Assembly: GCA_963703075.1 (NCBI GenBank)
Contig: OY969786.1
Location: 1,798,001 to 1,862,000 of the forward strand
Origin: Korobacter sp963703075
GTDB lineage: Bacteria; Acidobacteriota; Terriglobia; Terriglobales; Acidobacteriaceae
Length of the DNA stretch: 64,000 nt
Direction of reading: 5' to 3'
Shown: positions 1-8,324 of the stretch, piece by piece
How the letters are laid out: each line of letters starts with the position of its first letter
Numbering within the stretch: the stretch's first letter is position 1
Translations under genes and position numbers: made by a program
The notes under the pieces: model-generated
What the model was told of the DNA's origin: nothing
What the model saw: the letters and a program-made list of their open reading frames with translations, nothing else
Database searches by the model: none

Positions 1-1023
1 CAACTGATCGGACCGACATCGCAATATTGGTTGGATATGTTCCAGGGCGCGTCTTCGTATCCGCTCTGCAGCACCGGTGGAACCACGACCAACATGTTGG
101 CCGCGATCTATGACCAGTTCGGCCCCGGTTGCAACCTCTACAACGAGACCTCGGCGCTGTACAACATGGACCTGTTCGGCAATCCGGTGGCACCGGTCGG
201 AGGCGCCAACAGCTACTACAACAGCCAGTACTCTTCTCTGTGGGACTGGCGCTCCATGGCGAACTCCAGCTACAACGCCCTGCAAGCCGGGCTGCACAAG
301 GACATGTCGAACGGAATCCTCTTCGGCTTCAACTACACCTACTCCAAGTGCCTGGACATCGAGTCGATGGCCGAACGCGGCGTTCACTATTTGACCGACA
401 GCATCATCAACGCCTGGGACCCCAGCCAGATGCATGCACCGTGTGACTTTGACCTGCGTCACCAGATCAACGGCTACTGGGTGGCGGAGTTGCCCATCGG
501 CCGCGGTAAGGCTTTCGGGAACAACATGAATCACTGGGCTGATGCCGTCATCGGTGGATGGCAGCTTGGCGGAACGGTACGCTGGACCTCCGGCTATCCC
601 TTCAGCGTCTACCAGGGCTATGTGTGGCCGACCAACTGGGACGAGATGGGATGGTCCATTCCGACCTCCCAACCGATACAGACTGGGACCTCCGTCATCA
701 ACGGCATTCCCAACGCCTTCTCCGATCCTTCCACGGCGGGCAATAGTTTCGATTACGCCTACCCTGGGCAAAGCGGGGTTCGCAACAACGTACGCGGGAA
801 TGGATACTTCACTCTTGATGCGAACCTCTCCAAGAACTGGAAGATCCCCAAGCATGAAAGCCAATCGTTCCAGTTGCGTTGGAGTGTCTTCAACGTAACC
901 AATAGCGTGCGCTTCGACATCTTCACCATGCAGGACAACGTTTCCGCGGGAGGGCTGGGCGACTACACAAGTACCCTGACACAGCCGCGAATCATGGAGT
1001 TCTCGGGTATTTATACCTTTTAA
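1..1023 (+). CDS. TonB-dependent receptor (Oar-like), C-terminal fragment
   Basis: The frame is already open at base 1, so this is the 3' end of a longer gene. The 340 visible residues are rich in Tyr, Trp, Asn and aromatic/polar alternation, as in an outer-membrane beta-barrel, and end in Phe (SGIYTF), the usual C-terminal barrel signature recognised for outer-membrane assembly. Segments such as GGWQLGGTVRWTSGYPFSV and WSVFNVTNS resemble the large carboxypeptidase-regulatory-domain receptors that Acidobacteriota carry in many copies. Those are thought to import or bind large carbohydrates or peptides at the outer membrane; the substrate cannot be told here. The plug domain and TonB box would lie before the window. 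Confidence 0.8.
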   Translation, partial: QLIGPTSQYWLDMFQGASSYPLCSTGGTTTNMLAAIYDQFGPGCNLYNETSALYNMDLFGNPVAPVGGANSYYNSQYSSLWDWRSMANSSYNALQAGLHKDMSNGILFGFNYTYSKCLDIESMAERGVHYLTDSIINAWDPSQMHAPCDFDLRHQINGYWVAELPIGRGKAFGNNMNHWADAVIGGWQLGGTVRWTSGYPFSVYQGYVWPTNWDEMGWSIPTSQPIQTGTSVINGIPNAFSDPSTAGNSFDYAYPGQSGVRNNVRGNGYFTLDANLSKNWKIPKHESQSFQLRWSVFNVTNSVRFDIFTMQDNVSAGGLGDYTSTLTQPRIMEFSGIYTF

Positions 1024-1040
1024 TCGTCCCCCGAGACCGC

Positions 1041-1079
1041 TGCGAGCAGCCGGTAATCCACCTCTCCCGGCTGCTCGCA
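1041..1079 (+). terminator. Hairpin after the receptor gene
   Basis: A 13-bp inverted repeat (1041-1053 with 1067-1079, TGCGAGCAGCCGG and its complement) starts 17 bases after the receptor stop codon. There is no clear T run, so it may be an imperfect terminator or an mRNA-stabilising hairpin. Confidence 0.5.
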
Positions 1080-1197
1080 CGCGATGAATCCCATTTCTTA
1101 AGCACGCTATGTCTGTCCAACGGAAGTCGCGCGCGCCGTGGTATCAGTCCCCGCGCAATACAGATCGCCGCATGGCCACTCGGAGAAGGCTTACAGG

Positions 1198-2085
1198 ATG
1201 AATCCTCGACAAAGGAAGATTACGTTGATGGTTGCGCTTCTCGCGTTCACTACCGCCTGGCCCTCTCTCGCAAGTGCCGCGAATGCGGGCGAGGTGGTCG
1301 TCGTGCCGGTCGCGAACATGTATTCCTCTCCCAATGAAAACTCCGATGTCGTTTCCCAGGCGCTGCTGGGTAGCAACGTCACTCCACTGAAAAAGAAACA
1401 CAAGTGGGTGCAGGTGCAGACCGCCGATCGTTATACCGGATGGATGCGGCGCGACGCGCTCCGCTCGAACAAGAATCAACCTTATGCAAATGGTAGCGAA
1501 GCTGCCCAGGTGTCCAGCCTGTTTGCCAATGTCTACCGCGAAAAAGATGTGACCACCCACGCTCCCATCGTTACGCTGCCCTTCGAGGCGCGCCTCGAGG
1601 TGATCGACGAAGGTACCGACCACAACGGACGATGGCTGCAAGCGCGTCTTCCCGACGGCCGCACCGGATGGATCCAGCGCGGTGACCTCACCTTCTCCCA
1701 GAAACTGTTGGATATTCCTGAATCCATCGAGCTGGCAAAGCGCTTCCTCGGAATTCCCTATCTCTGGGGAGGACGATCGAGCTTCGGTTACGACTGCTCA
1801 GGCTTCACCCAGATGCTGGTGCAGAGTCGCGGCATCCTCATGCCTCGTGATGCCGACCAGCAAGCTGCCTGGTCGGGAGTCGCAGCGATCGACCGAAAAG
1901 ACCTCGTAGCCGGCGATTTGCTCTTCTTCGGCGAATCGGACAAGAAGATCACCCACACCGGCATGTACATCGGTAACGGCGAATTCATTCACGACACGAC
2001 GCACGCTCATCCGGTGGTCCAGATCAGCCGCCTCGATGACGAACCATGGACGCAATTGCTGGTCGCCGCCCGGAGGGTGAAATGA
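1198..2085 (+). CDS. NlpC/P60 endopeptidase with SH3 domains
   Basis: Secreted cell-wall peptidase, 295 aa. ATG at 1198 is chosen over an upstream GTG in the same frame because a signal peptide follows at once (VALLAFTTAWPSLASA) and AGAAGG lies just upstream. Two SH3-like segments (about residues 30-90 and 105-165) precede an NlpC/P60 domain with the Cys motif GYDCSGF, the His in ITHTGMYIG and a later His in GEFIHD. The family cuts the gamma-D-Glu-diamino acid bond of murein peptides. It overlaps the next gene, a dipeptide epimerase, by ATGA. The pair resembles ykfC/ykfB of Bacillus subtilis, pointing to stepwise breakdown of murein tripeptides. The role is inferred from family and context. 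Confidence 0.88.
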   Translation: MNPRQRKITLMVALLAFTTAWPSLASAANAGEVVVVPVANMYSSPNENSDVVSQALLGSNVTPLKKKHKWVQVQTADRYTGWMRRDALRSNKNQPYANGSEAAQVSSLFANVYREKDVTTHAPIVTLPFEARLEVIDEGTDHNGRWLQARLPDGRTGWIQRGDLTFSQKLLDIPESIELAKRFLGIPYLWGGRSSFGYDCSGFTQMLVQSRGILMPRDADQQAAWSGVAAIDRKDLVAGDLLFFGESDKKITHTGMYIGNGEFIHDTTHAHPVVQISRLDDEPWTQLLVAARRVK

Positions 2086-3197
2086 ACCGGCGGGAGTGGA
2101 TCATTTCCGCAGCTACCGCCAGCGCTGCCCTGATGGCCGCCAGTGAGCGCTTTGCCATCGCGACGCCTGCCGACACCAAGGGTCAGTGGCAGACCAGCAT
2201 TCTTCGCTTGAAACTTCGCCATACCTGGACGACGACGATGTCCTCCAGCGATTACCGCGATACCCTGCACGTCCACTTCACCCGCGACGGCGTCACCGGC
2301 TACGGCGAAGGTGCGCCCATCGTGCGCTATCACGAAGACGCTATCGCCTGCCAGAAAGCGCTTGAGCCGCAGATCGCTTTCCTCGAAGCCGCGGATCCGT
2401 GGGAATTCGAGAAAGTAAAAACCGCACTTTTTCGCCGCGTTGAAGGCAACTTCGCCGCCAAGGCGGCCGTGGATATCGCCCTCATGGATTGGATCGGCAA
2501 GCGCATGGACGTGCCCCTGTATCGTCTCTTCGGGCTCGATCCACAGCAAGCCCCGATTACCACATTTTCCATCGGCATCGACACCCCCGAGATCACCCGT
2601 CAAAAAGTTCGCGAGGCCGAGCAGTTCCCTGTCTTGAAAATCAAAGTCGGACTCTCGACGGATGAACCGACCATCGAGGCCGTGCGCAGCGTTACTAAAA
2701 AGCCTCTTCGCGTGGATGCCAACGAGGGATGGACCGATAAAGAGGAGGCGGTGCGCAAAATCAATTGGCTCGATAGCCAGGGCGTGGAGTTTGTCGAGCA
2801 GCCCATGCCGGCGCACATGATCGAAGAAACCCGCTGGGTACATAGCCGCGTGCACCTGCCGCTTATTGCCGACGAAGCCGCCGTGAACGCCGCTGCCATC
2901 CCCAACCTGGTGGGTGCCTACGACGGCATCAACGTGAAGCTCGATAAATGTGGCGGCATCCAGGAAGCCATGCGGATGATCAACGTCGCCCAGTCCCTCG
3001 GGCTCAAAACTATGCTCGGCTGCATGGTCTCCAGTTCCGTGAGCGTCACTGCTGCCGCGCATCTCTCCCCGCTGGTCGACTATGCGGACCTGGACGGCAA
3101 TCTCCTGATCGCCAACGACCCGTTCACCGGGGTGCTGGTGCGCGAAGGTAAGTTGATCTTGCCGGATGGGCCCGGACTCGGCTTGAAGAAAGCATGA
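2082..3197 (+). CDS. L-Ala-D/L-Glu dipeptide epimerase (enolase superfamily), Tat-type leader
   Basis: Member of the muconate-lactonising/enolase superfamily, about 371 aa. Visible active-site elements are the Lys pair in LKIKVGLS, metal ligands in RVDANEGW, VEQP and ADEA, and the second catalytic Lys in INVKLDKCGG. The chosen start overlaps the stop of the NlpC/P60 gene (ATGA). It gives MNRREWIISAATASAALMAA, which looks like a twin-arginine signal. The better-known YcjG/YkfB enzymes are cytoplasmic, so a leader implies epimerisation of murein dipeptides outside the cytoplasm, next to the secreted peptidase encoded upstream. Substrate specificity is inferred from the operon; other dipeptides are possible. 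Confidence 0.85.
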   Translation: MNRREWIISAATASAALMAASERFAIATPADTKGQWQTSILRLKLRHTWTTTMSSSDYRDTLHVHFTRDGVTGYGEGAPIVRYHEDAIACQKALEPQIAFLEAADPWEFEKVKTALFRRVEGNFAAKAAVDIALMDWIGKRMDVPLYRLFGLDPQQAPITTFSIGIDTPEITRQKVREAEQFPVLKIKVGLSTDEPTIEAVRSVTKKPLRVDANEGWTDKEEAVRKINWLDSQGVEFVEQPMPAHMIEETRWVHSRVHLPLIADEAAVNAAAIPNLVGAYDGINVKLDKCGGIQEAMRMINVAQSLGLKTMLGCMVSSSVSVTAAAHLSPLVDYADLDGNLLIANDPFTGVLVREGKLILPDGPGLGLKKA

Positions 3198-3256
3198 TTG
3201 AGCGCATCCAAAATTGGGCCTCCATGCCCCACCAGCATCCGTAAGCATTTACACTA

Positions 3257-5284
3257 ATGCGCAAGATGACGAGTCGTTCCTTCCCTCTGCTCTGCACACT
3301 TGCCCTCGGTTTTGCCCTCAACCCAAGCGCATCTTTGCTCGCGCAAACCTCCAAGAATCCGCCGCCACCCCAACCGGCTCCTATGCCTCCCGCGATCGCC
3401 TCTCCCGTCGACAAGCCCTACGCCGGCCCCATCGCGCTCGATGTCGATATCACCAATCTCAACGATCGGGTTGAACACGTCCGCGAACAGATTCCTGTAG
3501 AGCGTGGCGCCAAGGAGCTCGTGTTGCTCTACCCGCAATGGGTCCCCGGCACCCACTCGCCGACCGGCCCAATCTCGCGTGTTGCCGGCATCGTGACCAA
3601 CGTCGATGGCAAGCGGGTGCAGTGGGTGCGGGACGAAGTCAACGTGCACGCCTTTCACGTGCCGCTCGCCGCGGGAGCGAAGATCGTGGGACTCGAGTTC
3701 GACTACCTGTCGCCCAACAAGCAGGCGGAAGGACGCATCGAGATGTCCGATGCGATCGTCGATCTCGCCTGGAATGAAGTCCTGATGTATCCCGCCGGAT
3801 ACTTCTCTCGCGACATTCCCTTCGACGTCACCCTGAAAATCCCTGACGGATGGAAGTACGCTACCGCGCTCGAAACAGCGTCGGAACAAGGCTCTACGCT
3901 CACGTTCAAGCAGACGACGCTCAACACGCTCGTCGATTCTCCACTCTACGCGGGGTCGCACTTCAAGCGCGTCGACCTCTCGCCCGCTCCCAGCGACATC
4001 GTCCATCTCGACGTTTTTGCCGACGAAGAAAAAGACCTCGCAATCACCCCCGAGGAACTCGAAAAGCATAAGCAGCTCGCCATCGAAGCCGACAAGCTCT
4101 ATGCCTCCCATCACTACAATCACTATGACCTGCTGCTGCTCCTGAGCGACAAGGTCGGCGGCATCGGCCTCGAGCACCACCAGTCCAGCGAAAATGGCGA
4201 GCGCCCGAACTACTTCACCGACTGGAGCGCGGGCATCATGGGTCGCGACCTGCTCGGGCACGAGTACACCCATTCGTGGAACGGCAAGTTCCGCCGCCCT
4301 GCTAACCTCTGGACGCCCAATTTCAACGTCCCCATGCGCGATGACCTCCTGTGGGTCTATGAAGGCATGACGGAGTATTGGGGCATGGTGCTCACCGCCC
4401 GTTCCGGCATGCGCACTGCCGAAGAAACGCGCGCCATCTTTGCGCGCTTCGCCGATGACTTCGAGGCCAGCCCCGGCCGCACCTGGCGTCCGCTGGTCGA
4501 CACCACGAACCAGCCGACCGTCTCCCAGCGGCGGCCCGTGAGCTTTGTCAGTTGGCAGCTCCGCGAGAACTACTACACCGAAGGCGCGCTGATCTGGCTC
4601 GACGCGGATACCAAGATCCGCGAACTCACCGGCGGCCAGAAGTCGCTCGATGATTTTGCGAAAGCCTTCCTCGGCGTCTACAACGGGAGCTTCGTCACCT
4701 ACACCTACACCTTCGATGACCTGGTGAAGCTCCTCAACGGCGTCGCTCCCTACGACTGGGCAAGCTTCCTGCGTGAGCGCGTCTACGACTTGCATCCCGC
4801 AGTGCCTGAAGATGGCTTCACCCGCGGCGGCTACAAACTCGTTTACACCGACACCGAACTGCCCTGGGTCACCAAGGCCGAGGCCGTCCGCGGGGTCGCC
4901 GATTTTTCGACCTCTCTCGGTTTTTCGGTCACGGTTCCCCATGAGGGCGAAGAGCACGAGGGCCCACAAAATGGCCCGAGCGGCTCGATTGCTGACGTCT
5001 GGTGGGATGGTCCCGCATTTAAAGCCGGCATTGCGCCCGGCATGCAGATCGTCTCCGTGAATGGAAAGGCCTTCACTCCCCAAGTGTTGCGCGACGCCAT
5101 CTTGCAAGCGGAACAATCGAAGCAGCCGCTGCAGCTACAGTTCCGGCGCAGGGACGAATACACAACCATCTCGCTTCCCTACTTCAACGGACTGCGCATC
5201 CCTTCCTTGCAGCGGATCGACGGAACCCCCGCCCGCTTCGACGATATCCTCGCCCCCAGCAAGAGTCCGCTCCCGGGCGAATAA
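3257..5284 (+). CDS. M61-family aminopeptidase with C-terminal PDZ domain
   Basis: Secreted zinc metallopeptidase of 675 aa with an N-terminal signal (SFPLLCTLALGFALNPSASL) followed by a Pro-rich linker. A beta-rich N-terminal M61 domain is followed by the zinc site HEYTH (LLGHEYTHSWNG) and a downstream Glu in VYEGMTEYWG that should be the third ligand. Near the C-terminus a PDZ-like segment (GPAFKAGIAPGMQIVSVNG) is visible. Characterised relatives are glycyl aminopeptidases; the natural substrate here is unknown. It stands alone between the murein-peptide operon and tRNA-Arg, so periplasmic peptide turnover is a reasonable but unproven role. Confidence 0.88.
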   Translation: MRKMTSRSFPLLCTLALGFALNPSASLLAQTSKNPPPPQPAPMPPAIASPVDKPYAGPIALDVDITNLNDRVEHVREQIPVERGAKELVLLYPQWVPGTHSPTGPISRVAGIVTNVDGKRVQWVRDEVNVHAFHVPLAAGAKIVGLEFDYLSPNKQAEGRIEMSDAIVDLAWNEVLMYPAGYFSRDIPFDVTLKIPDGWKYATALETASEQGSTLTFKQTTLNTLVDSPLYAGSHFKRVDLSPAPSDIVHLDVFADEEKDLAITPEELEKHKQLAIEADKLYASHHYNHYDLLLLLSDKVGGIGLEHHQSSENGERPNYFTDWSAGIMGRDLLGHEYTHSWNGKFRRPANLWTPNFNVPMRDDLLWVYEGMTEYWGMVLTARSGMRTAEETRAIFARFADDFEASPGRTWRPLVDTTNQPTVSQRRPVSFVSWQLRENYYTEGALIWLDADTKIRELTGGQKSLDDFAKAFLGVYNGSFVTYTYTFDDLVKLLNGVAPYDWASFLRERVYDLHPAVPEDGFTRGGYKLVYTDTELPWVTKAEAVRGVADFSTSLGFSVTVPHEGEEHEGPQNGPSGSIADVWWDGPAFKAGIAPGMQIVSVNGKAFTPQVLRDAILQAEQSKQPLQLQFRRRDEYTTISLPYFNGLRIPSLQRIDGTPARFDDILAPSKSPLPGE

Positions 5285-5304
5285 AGAGGGCCTTCCGAAT
5301 TTGC

Positions 5305-5310
5305 GATAAT
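5305..5310 (+). promoter_or_regulatory. Possible -10 box of tRNA-Arg
   Basis: GATAAT, preceded by TTGC, lies 14 bases before the tRNA 5' end, a suitable distance for a short leader. No convincing -35 hexamer is seen, so this is a weak call. Confidence 0.35.
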
Positions 5311-5323
5311 GGGTACACGGAAC

Positions 5324-5400
5324 GGCCCTGTAGCTCAGATGGATAGAGCAGCGGTTTCCTAAACCGTTGGTCGGCAGTTCGACTCTGCCCAGGGCCTCCA
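5324..5400 (+). tRNA. tRNA-Arg (anticodon CCU), CCA encoded
   Basis: All four arms fold: acceptor GGCCCTG with CAGGGCC, a D arm GCTC/GAGC, anticodon stem 5351-5355 with 5363-5367 enclosing loop TTCCTAA (anticodon CCT at 5358-5360), and a T arm GGCAG-TTCGACT-CTGCC. The discriminator T is followed by an encoded CCA at 5398-5400. The anticodon reads AGG. The gene is the integration site of the element to its right: everything from the anticodon loop to the 3' end is repeated at 20124-20171, so the present 3' half was supplied by the element and the tRNA stays intact. Confidence 0.97.
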
Positions 5401-5402
5401 TC
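5355..5402 (+). repeat. attL core: 48-bp direct repeat in the tRNA 3' half
   Basis: Identical to 20124-20171. It begins at the anticodon-loop edge and ends two bases beyond the CCA. This is the classic crossover region for tyrosine-recombinase integration into a tRNA gene. The integrase gene lies 46 bp to the right. Confidence 0.95.
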
Positions 5403-5427
5403 ACTTACGGGCATTTTCGACTGCTTT

Positions 5428-5448
5428 CCCCACAAAATTCCCCACGAG
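5428..5448 (+). promoter_or_regulatory. Putative integrase arm-type sites (left end)
   Basis: Two copies of CCCCACAA/CCCCACGA start at 5428 and 5440, 12 bp apart. The same octamer occurs 12 bp apart at 19964 and 19976 and inverted at 20113-20120. AAAATTCCCCACGAG (5434-5448) is the near-perfect inverse of 20112-20126. Short repeats near both att cores are what arm-type binding sites of tyrosine recombinases look like. Confidence 0.6.
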
Positions 5449-6680
5449 TCAGTTGGTTCTAGCTCCAACTGGCAAATCGAACCCCAGCATGCCAAGCAAT
5501 TCCGGGTTTCCCTGTTCAATAGCGGCGACCGCCTTCTCCTTCGGATTGTCGCGCACGCTGGTGTAGTAGTCAGTCATTTGGGTGTCCATGTGTCCCGCAA
5601 GGGCCTTCATCACTCCGACAGGTACGTTCTCTTCGGCACCGGCCGTGATTGATGTGTGACGCAACTGATAGAACAGCGCGCCTGGCAGCCCCGCCTTTGC
5701 GCGCAGTTTGCACCAGGCGGTATCCCACCCCTTCTGCCGCATCGTTGGGTCGAAACCCTCCAGGCGCCGTGCGTACAGCGGATTCTTGCTTCCCTTTTCA
5801 CATCCCTTGCCCCTGCACTCGCATTTCGTCGTGCAGATGTACTGACGGGTGTGCTTGGACAGGCTCGCCGGTAGCAGGTAATGCTCCGGCTCACAGGCGC
5901 CCAGCTTTAGCGCCCGCTCCACGAGGCTGCGCATCGCCATCAGCGCAACTCTGTTCAGCGGTATATTGCGTTCTCCCGCGGCCGTCTTTGTCGTGATTCG
6001 GCTGATCGTAATGTAGGGCGATTTCTCTTCCAGGTGTATCCGTTCAAGCTGCAGCCCGGTGATCTCGCAGGGGCGGCAGGTCGTGTTAGCGGCGACAAGC
6101 ATCACGTTGAAGGCCACTTGCCAGTGCTTGTTCCCCATCGCGGTCCGAATAAGTGTATTGAGCTGGTCGATCGTCAAAGGACGGCGGCTGCTGTGCTTGT
6201 TGCTCTCTGGGAGTGCCTTGTAGTCTTCCGCGATCGGCGCCCAGAGCTTCGCCTGTTTAAGAACGCGCCTCAGCACCAAGATCTCGTGATTGATCGTCCG
6301 ATTCGCGCACTCTTCTTTGCGGCGTGTCGACCGGTAATGTCTGAGCTCTTCGATCTTGATATCGCCCAGCTTTCGCGCGCCTAGCACTCTAATGATGGGA
6401 TTCAGGCAGGCGCGGTAACTCCGATAGGTGTTCGGTTCGATCTCCGGCGGCCGCATACTCTCGAGCCAAGCACCACAGGCCTGCTCAACCGTCCTCTTCG
6501 CCTGCTGCGTCGGCAAAGTGTTCGTCTTGAGCTGGGCAAGGAAGTTCTCGCGAAACTCCTTCGCGTCGTCGCGGTTCTCGGCCCGCAGTATTTCTCTTTC
6601 CATGCTCCACCGCGGTCTTTATAGCGGAATGCAAAGATTCGATTTTCACGACGATAGAGCCCGTCTCTACTTCTTGCCAT
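5449..6680 (-). CDS. Tyrosine-recombinase integrase, frame-disrupted near its N-terminus
   Basis: Catalyses site-specific integration and excision at the tRNA-Arg att site. The uninterrupted part (6603 to 5449) carries the core-binding region, the first catalytic Arg (TTCRPCEITG), the second box (YQLRHTS; the usual first His is Tyr), the following His (LAGHMDT) and the Tyr nucleophile in MTDYYTSV. The true N-terminus, MARSRDGLYRRENRIFAFRY, starts at 6680 in another frame and joins it if one base is restored at the GGG run near 6582-6584 (plus-strand CCC). The restored protein has about 410 aa, normal for the family. The start overlaps the upstream zinc-ribbon gene, so the two are co-translated. 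The shift may be real inactivation or a homopolymer error. Confidence 0.85.
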
Positions 6681-7299
6681 GACGTTTCCCTCCACCACCC
6701 GGCGCAGTTTTCTTGTTCTTGTAATACGAGCGGAGCCTCACAGCCTTTGTGCCTTCCACCGAACATTCCGTAGAGCAATAACCCTTGTCCTTGTCACCGC
6801 GGAAAAAATATCTGGAGTTTGGGCAATCGATTCGCCTGCAGACCCGCGTTTTATCCCAGTTCGCCTGGAAGTATTCAAGAGCGATATCAAACGGCGTCCG
6901 ATCAGGCGCCGAGTATTGCTCTCCGCCTCGCGTTTTGTGATACAGCAGGCGAATTATGAACGCCTGCCACTGCTTGTTTCGCGGATCCTGATCCGACCAA
7001 GCCCGACGAAGGCGGTCTCCCAATGCAAGGATCCGCTCCGCCAGCGCTTCACGGACATCCTCATCGCTTACCCGCGACGTTAGCACCCCGTGGGCCTGGG
7101 AATACGAATGCTCTTCCTCGAGGTCCCGACGGATCCCGGAGGCTTCTAGAAAACGTGGATCGAAGAACTCCTTGTGAGCTTTGACGATGACGCGCGCTAA
7201 AGCGCGCCGTTCTTCCATCACGCTCCCAAATTGGGCCTGCGGCCTCACCATTGCTAACGCAAATTCTTCAAGGAACCTTCTGATCTCACCGCTGTTCAC
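6667..7299 (-). CDS. Zinc-ribbon protein (CGNR-like C-terminus) upstream of integrase
   Basis: Protein of 210 aa. The N-terminal two thirds are helical and charged without a recognised domain. The C-terminus holds four cysteines in the pattern C-x4-C-x15-C-x3-C (CRRIDCPNSRYFF, then GYCSTECS) followed by a basic tail, resembling the CGNR/treble-clef fingers of bacterial DNA-binding proteins. It is the first gene of the leftward unit, opposite the excisionase across a 124-bp control region, and overlaps the integrase start by 14 bases. That is the position occupied by the master repressor in phage satellites, so a regulatory role is plausible. No classical HTH is evident. Confidence 0.6.
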   Translation of the reverse strand: MNSGEIRRFLEEFALAMVRPQAQFGSVMEERRALARVIVKAHKEFFDPRFLEASGIRRDLEEEHSYSQAHGVLTSRVSDEDVREALAERILALGDRLRRAWSDQDPRNKQWQAFIIRLLYHKTRGGEQYSAPDRTPFDIALEYFQANWDKTRVCRRIDCPNSRYFFRGDKDKGYCSTECSVEGTKAVRLRSYYKNKKTAPGGGGKRHGKK

Positions 7300-7423
7300 T
7301 GGATGATAGCGACTCCAATTTCGGATAGTGGCATTGGATGGCTATAATTCACTTGCCTCCAATTGCCAGCCAATACTACTCTTGCTTAAGCAGTAATGGC
7401 AAGGAAATTTTGAGGAGGTTTGC
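7300..7423. promoter_or_regulatory. Divergent control region of the element
   Basis: Separates the leftward zinc-ribbon/integrase unit from the rightward excisionase unit. It contains TATAAT at 7343-7348 and a nearly perfect inverted repeat, TTGGATGGC (7334-7342) with GCCAGCCAA (7365-7373), flanking it, a sensible operator for a lysogeny-type switch. A strong Shine-Dalgarno GAGGAGG (7412-7418) serves the excisionase. Confidence 0.5.
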
Positions 7424-7639
7424 ATGTTTGGTGTGAAGACATTTGAGCGACTCCATTCTCTGCAAGAAGCGGCCGAGGTGTGGGGGATTTCCATTTATGG
7501 TGTGCGTCGGCTGGTCAAATCAAATGCGGTGCGATCGGTGACCGTTGGGGCGAGAATTCTCGTGCCTGCGGACGAGGTTGCTCGGGTTTGCCGGGATGGA
7601 GTCGGTACTCCTCGGGCGCGGAAACAACGCAGTGCCTAG
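7424..7639 (+). CDS. Excisionase-like small HTH protein
   Basis: 71-aa protein beginning FERLHSLQEAAEVWGISIYG, the Excise/MerR-type winged-helix pattern (LHSLQEAAEVWGIS...VRRLVKSNAV...RILVPADEV). Such proteins bind next to att sites and bias integrases towards excision; some (AlpA-like) also act as activators in satellites. It has a strong ribosome-binding site and is the first rightward gene, directly opposite the integrase unit, as expected for a recombination directionality factor. Confidence 0.75.
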   Translation: MFGVKTFERLHSLQEAAEVWGISIYGVRRLVKSNAVRSVTVGARILVPADEVARVCRDGVGTPRARKQRSA

Positions 7640-7889
7640 GCAGGCGCGTTGTACCGCCCTGCCCGCTGGCGCTAAACGCGAGGACTTGACGCGAAGGGGG
7701 ATTCCCGTCTTCACTCGCCACCAACAAATCGGAGAAGGCGATCGGCCTATTTATCACCTCGATGAGATTGAAGCGGCCGAGATGATCCGCAGAGGCAAGT
7801 GCATCAGGATCGGGCGCCGCGGCCGCGCGCTACGCCTGTTGAGCGACTACACACCCGGCCGAAGAGACTCCTTGTTTATGGGAACCTAG
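7596..7889 (+). CDS. Small protein of unknown function, overlapping excisionase
   Basis: About 97 aa in a frame different from the excisionase, overlapping its last 44 bases. I place the start at the ATG at 7596, but the overlap part is Gly/Arg-rich and less convincing than the rest. The C-terminal half (REDLTRRGIPVFTRHQQIG, then YHLDEIEAAEMIRRGK) has good amphipathic helices and could be a second small DNA-binding subunit. No family is recognised. Confidence 0.45.
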   Translation: MESVLLGRGNNAVPRQARCTALPAGAKREDLTRRGIPVFTRHQQIGEGDRPIYHLDEIEAAEMIRRGKCIRIGRRGRALRLLSDYTPGRRDSLFMGT

Positions 7890-7919
7890 CGTAATCCAAG
7901 GCTTCGCGGCTGGCGATCA

Positions 7920-8324
7920 GTGGGCCGCAGACATTATCGAGGAAATCAAACCAAAAACAGTGAACTCGAAGAAGTAGACCGAAGCGAGGCGCCAATAGAA
8001 AAGGCGCCCGGACTGCCATCCGAAGCGCCAGTTGAGGAAACTATGAGTATTCTACTCCCAGAACAGCTATCCCTTTCGCCTGCTTTCACCAAGCGCCAAA
8101 CAAAACGTCGACTTATCGAAGAGCACTTCCTTGGCAACATAGGAACGCGGCTCTCTAGCGCCGAACTGCATATGACATTTGGCACTTCGCTACGGACGAG
8201 GATCAGCGAAATCAATCGGGACTCCGGGGCAGCGATAACGATTCACAACGATATTACGGTTCGATCTGGCGGGAGCGAAAAATCTACTTACTGGGCCGAA
8301 CCGAGAAACACCGGAGCTGCATAA
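7920..8324 (+). CDS. HTH-domain protein (phage HTH_39-like)
   Basis: 134 aa. The N-terminal 45 residues are acidic and Pro-rich and probably disordered; an alternative start is the internal ATG at 8043 (MSILLPEQLS). The C-terminal 70 residues, with KRRLIEEHFLGNIGTRLSSA and SLRTRISEINRDSGAAI, match the pattern of short winged helices found in phage genes (helix, turn, RISE-type recognition helix, beta wing). It overlaps the next start (TAATG), indicating translational coupling with the replication-type protein. Confidence 0.6.
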   Translation: MGRRHYRGNQTKNSELEEVDRSEAPIEKAPGLPSEAPVEETMSILLPEQLSLSPAFTKRQTKRRLIEEHFLGNIGTRLSSAELHMTFGTSLRTRISEINRDSGAAITIHNDITVRSGGSEKSTYWAEPRNTGAA

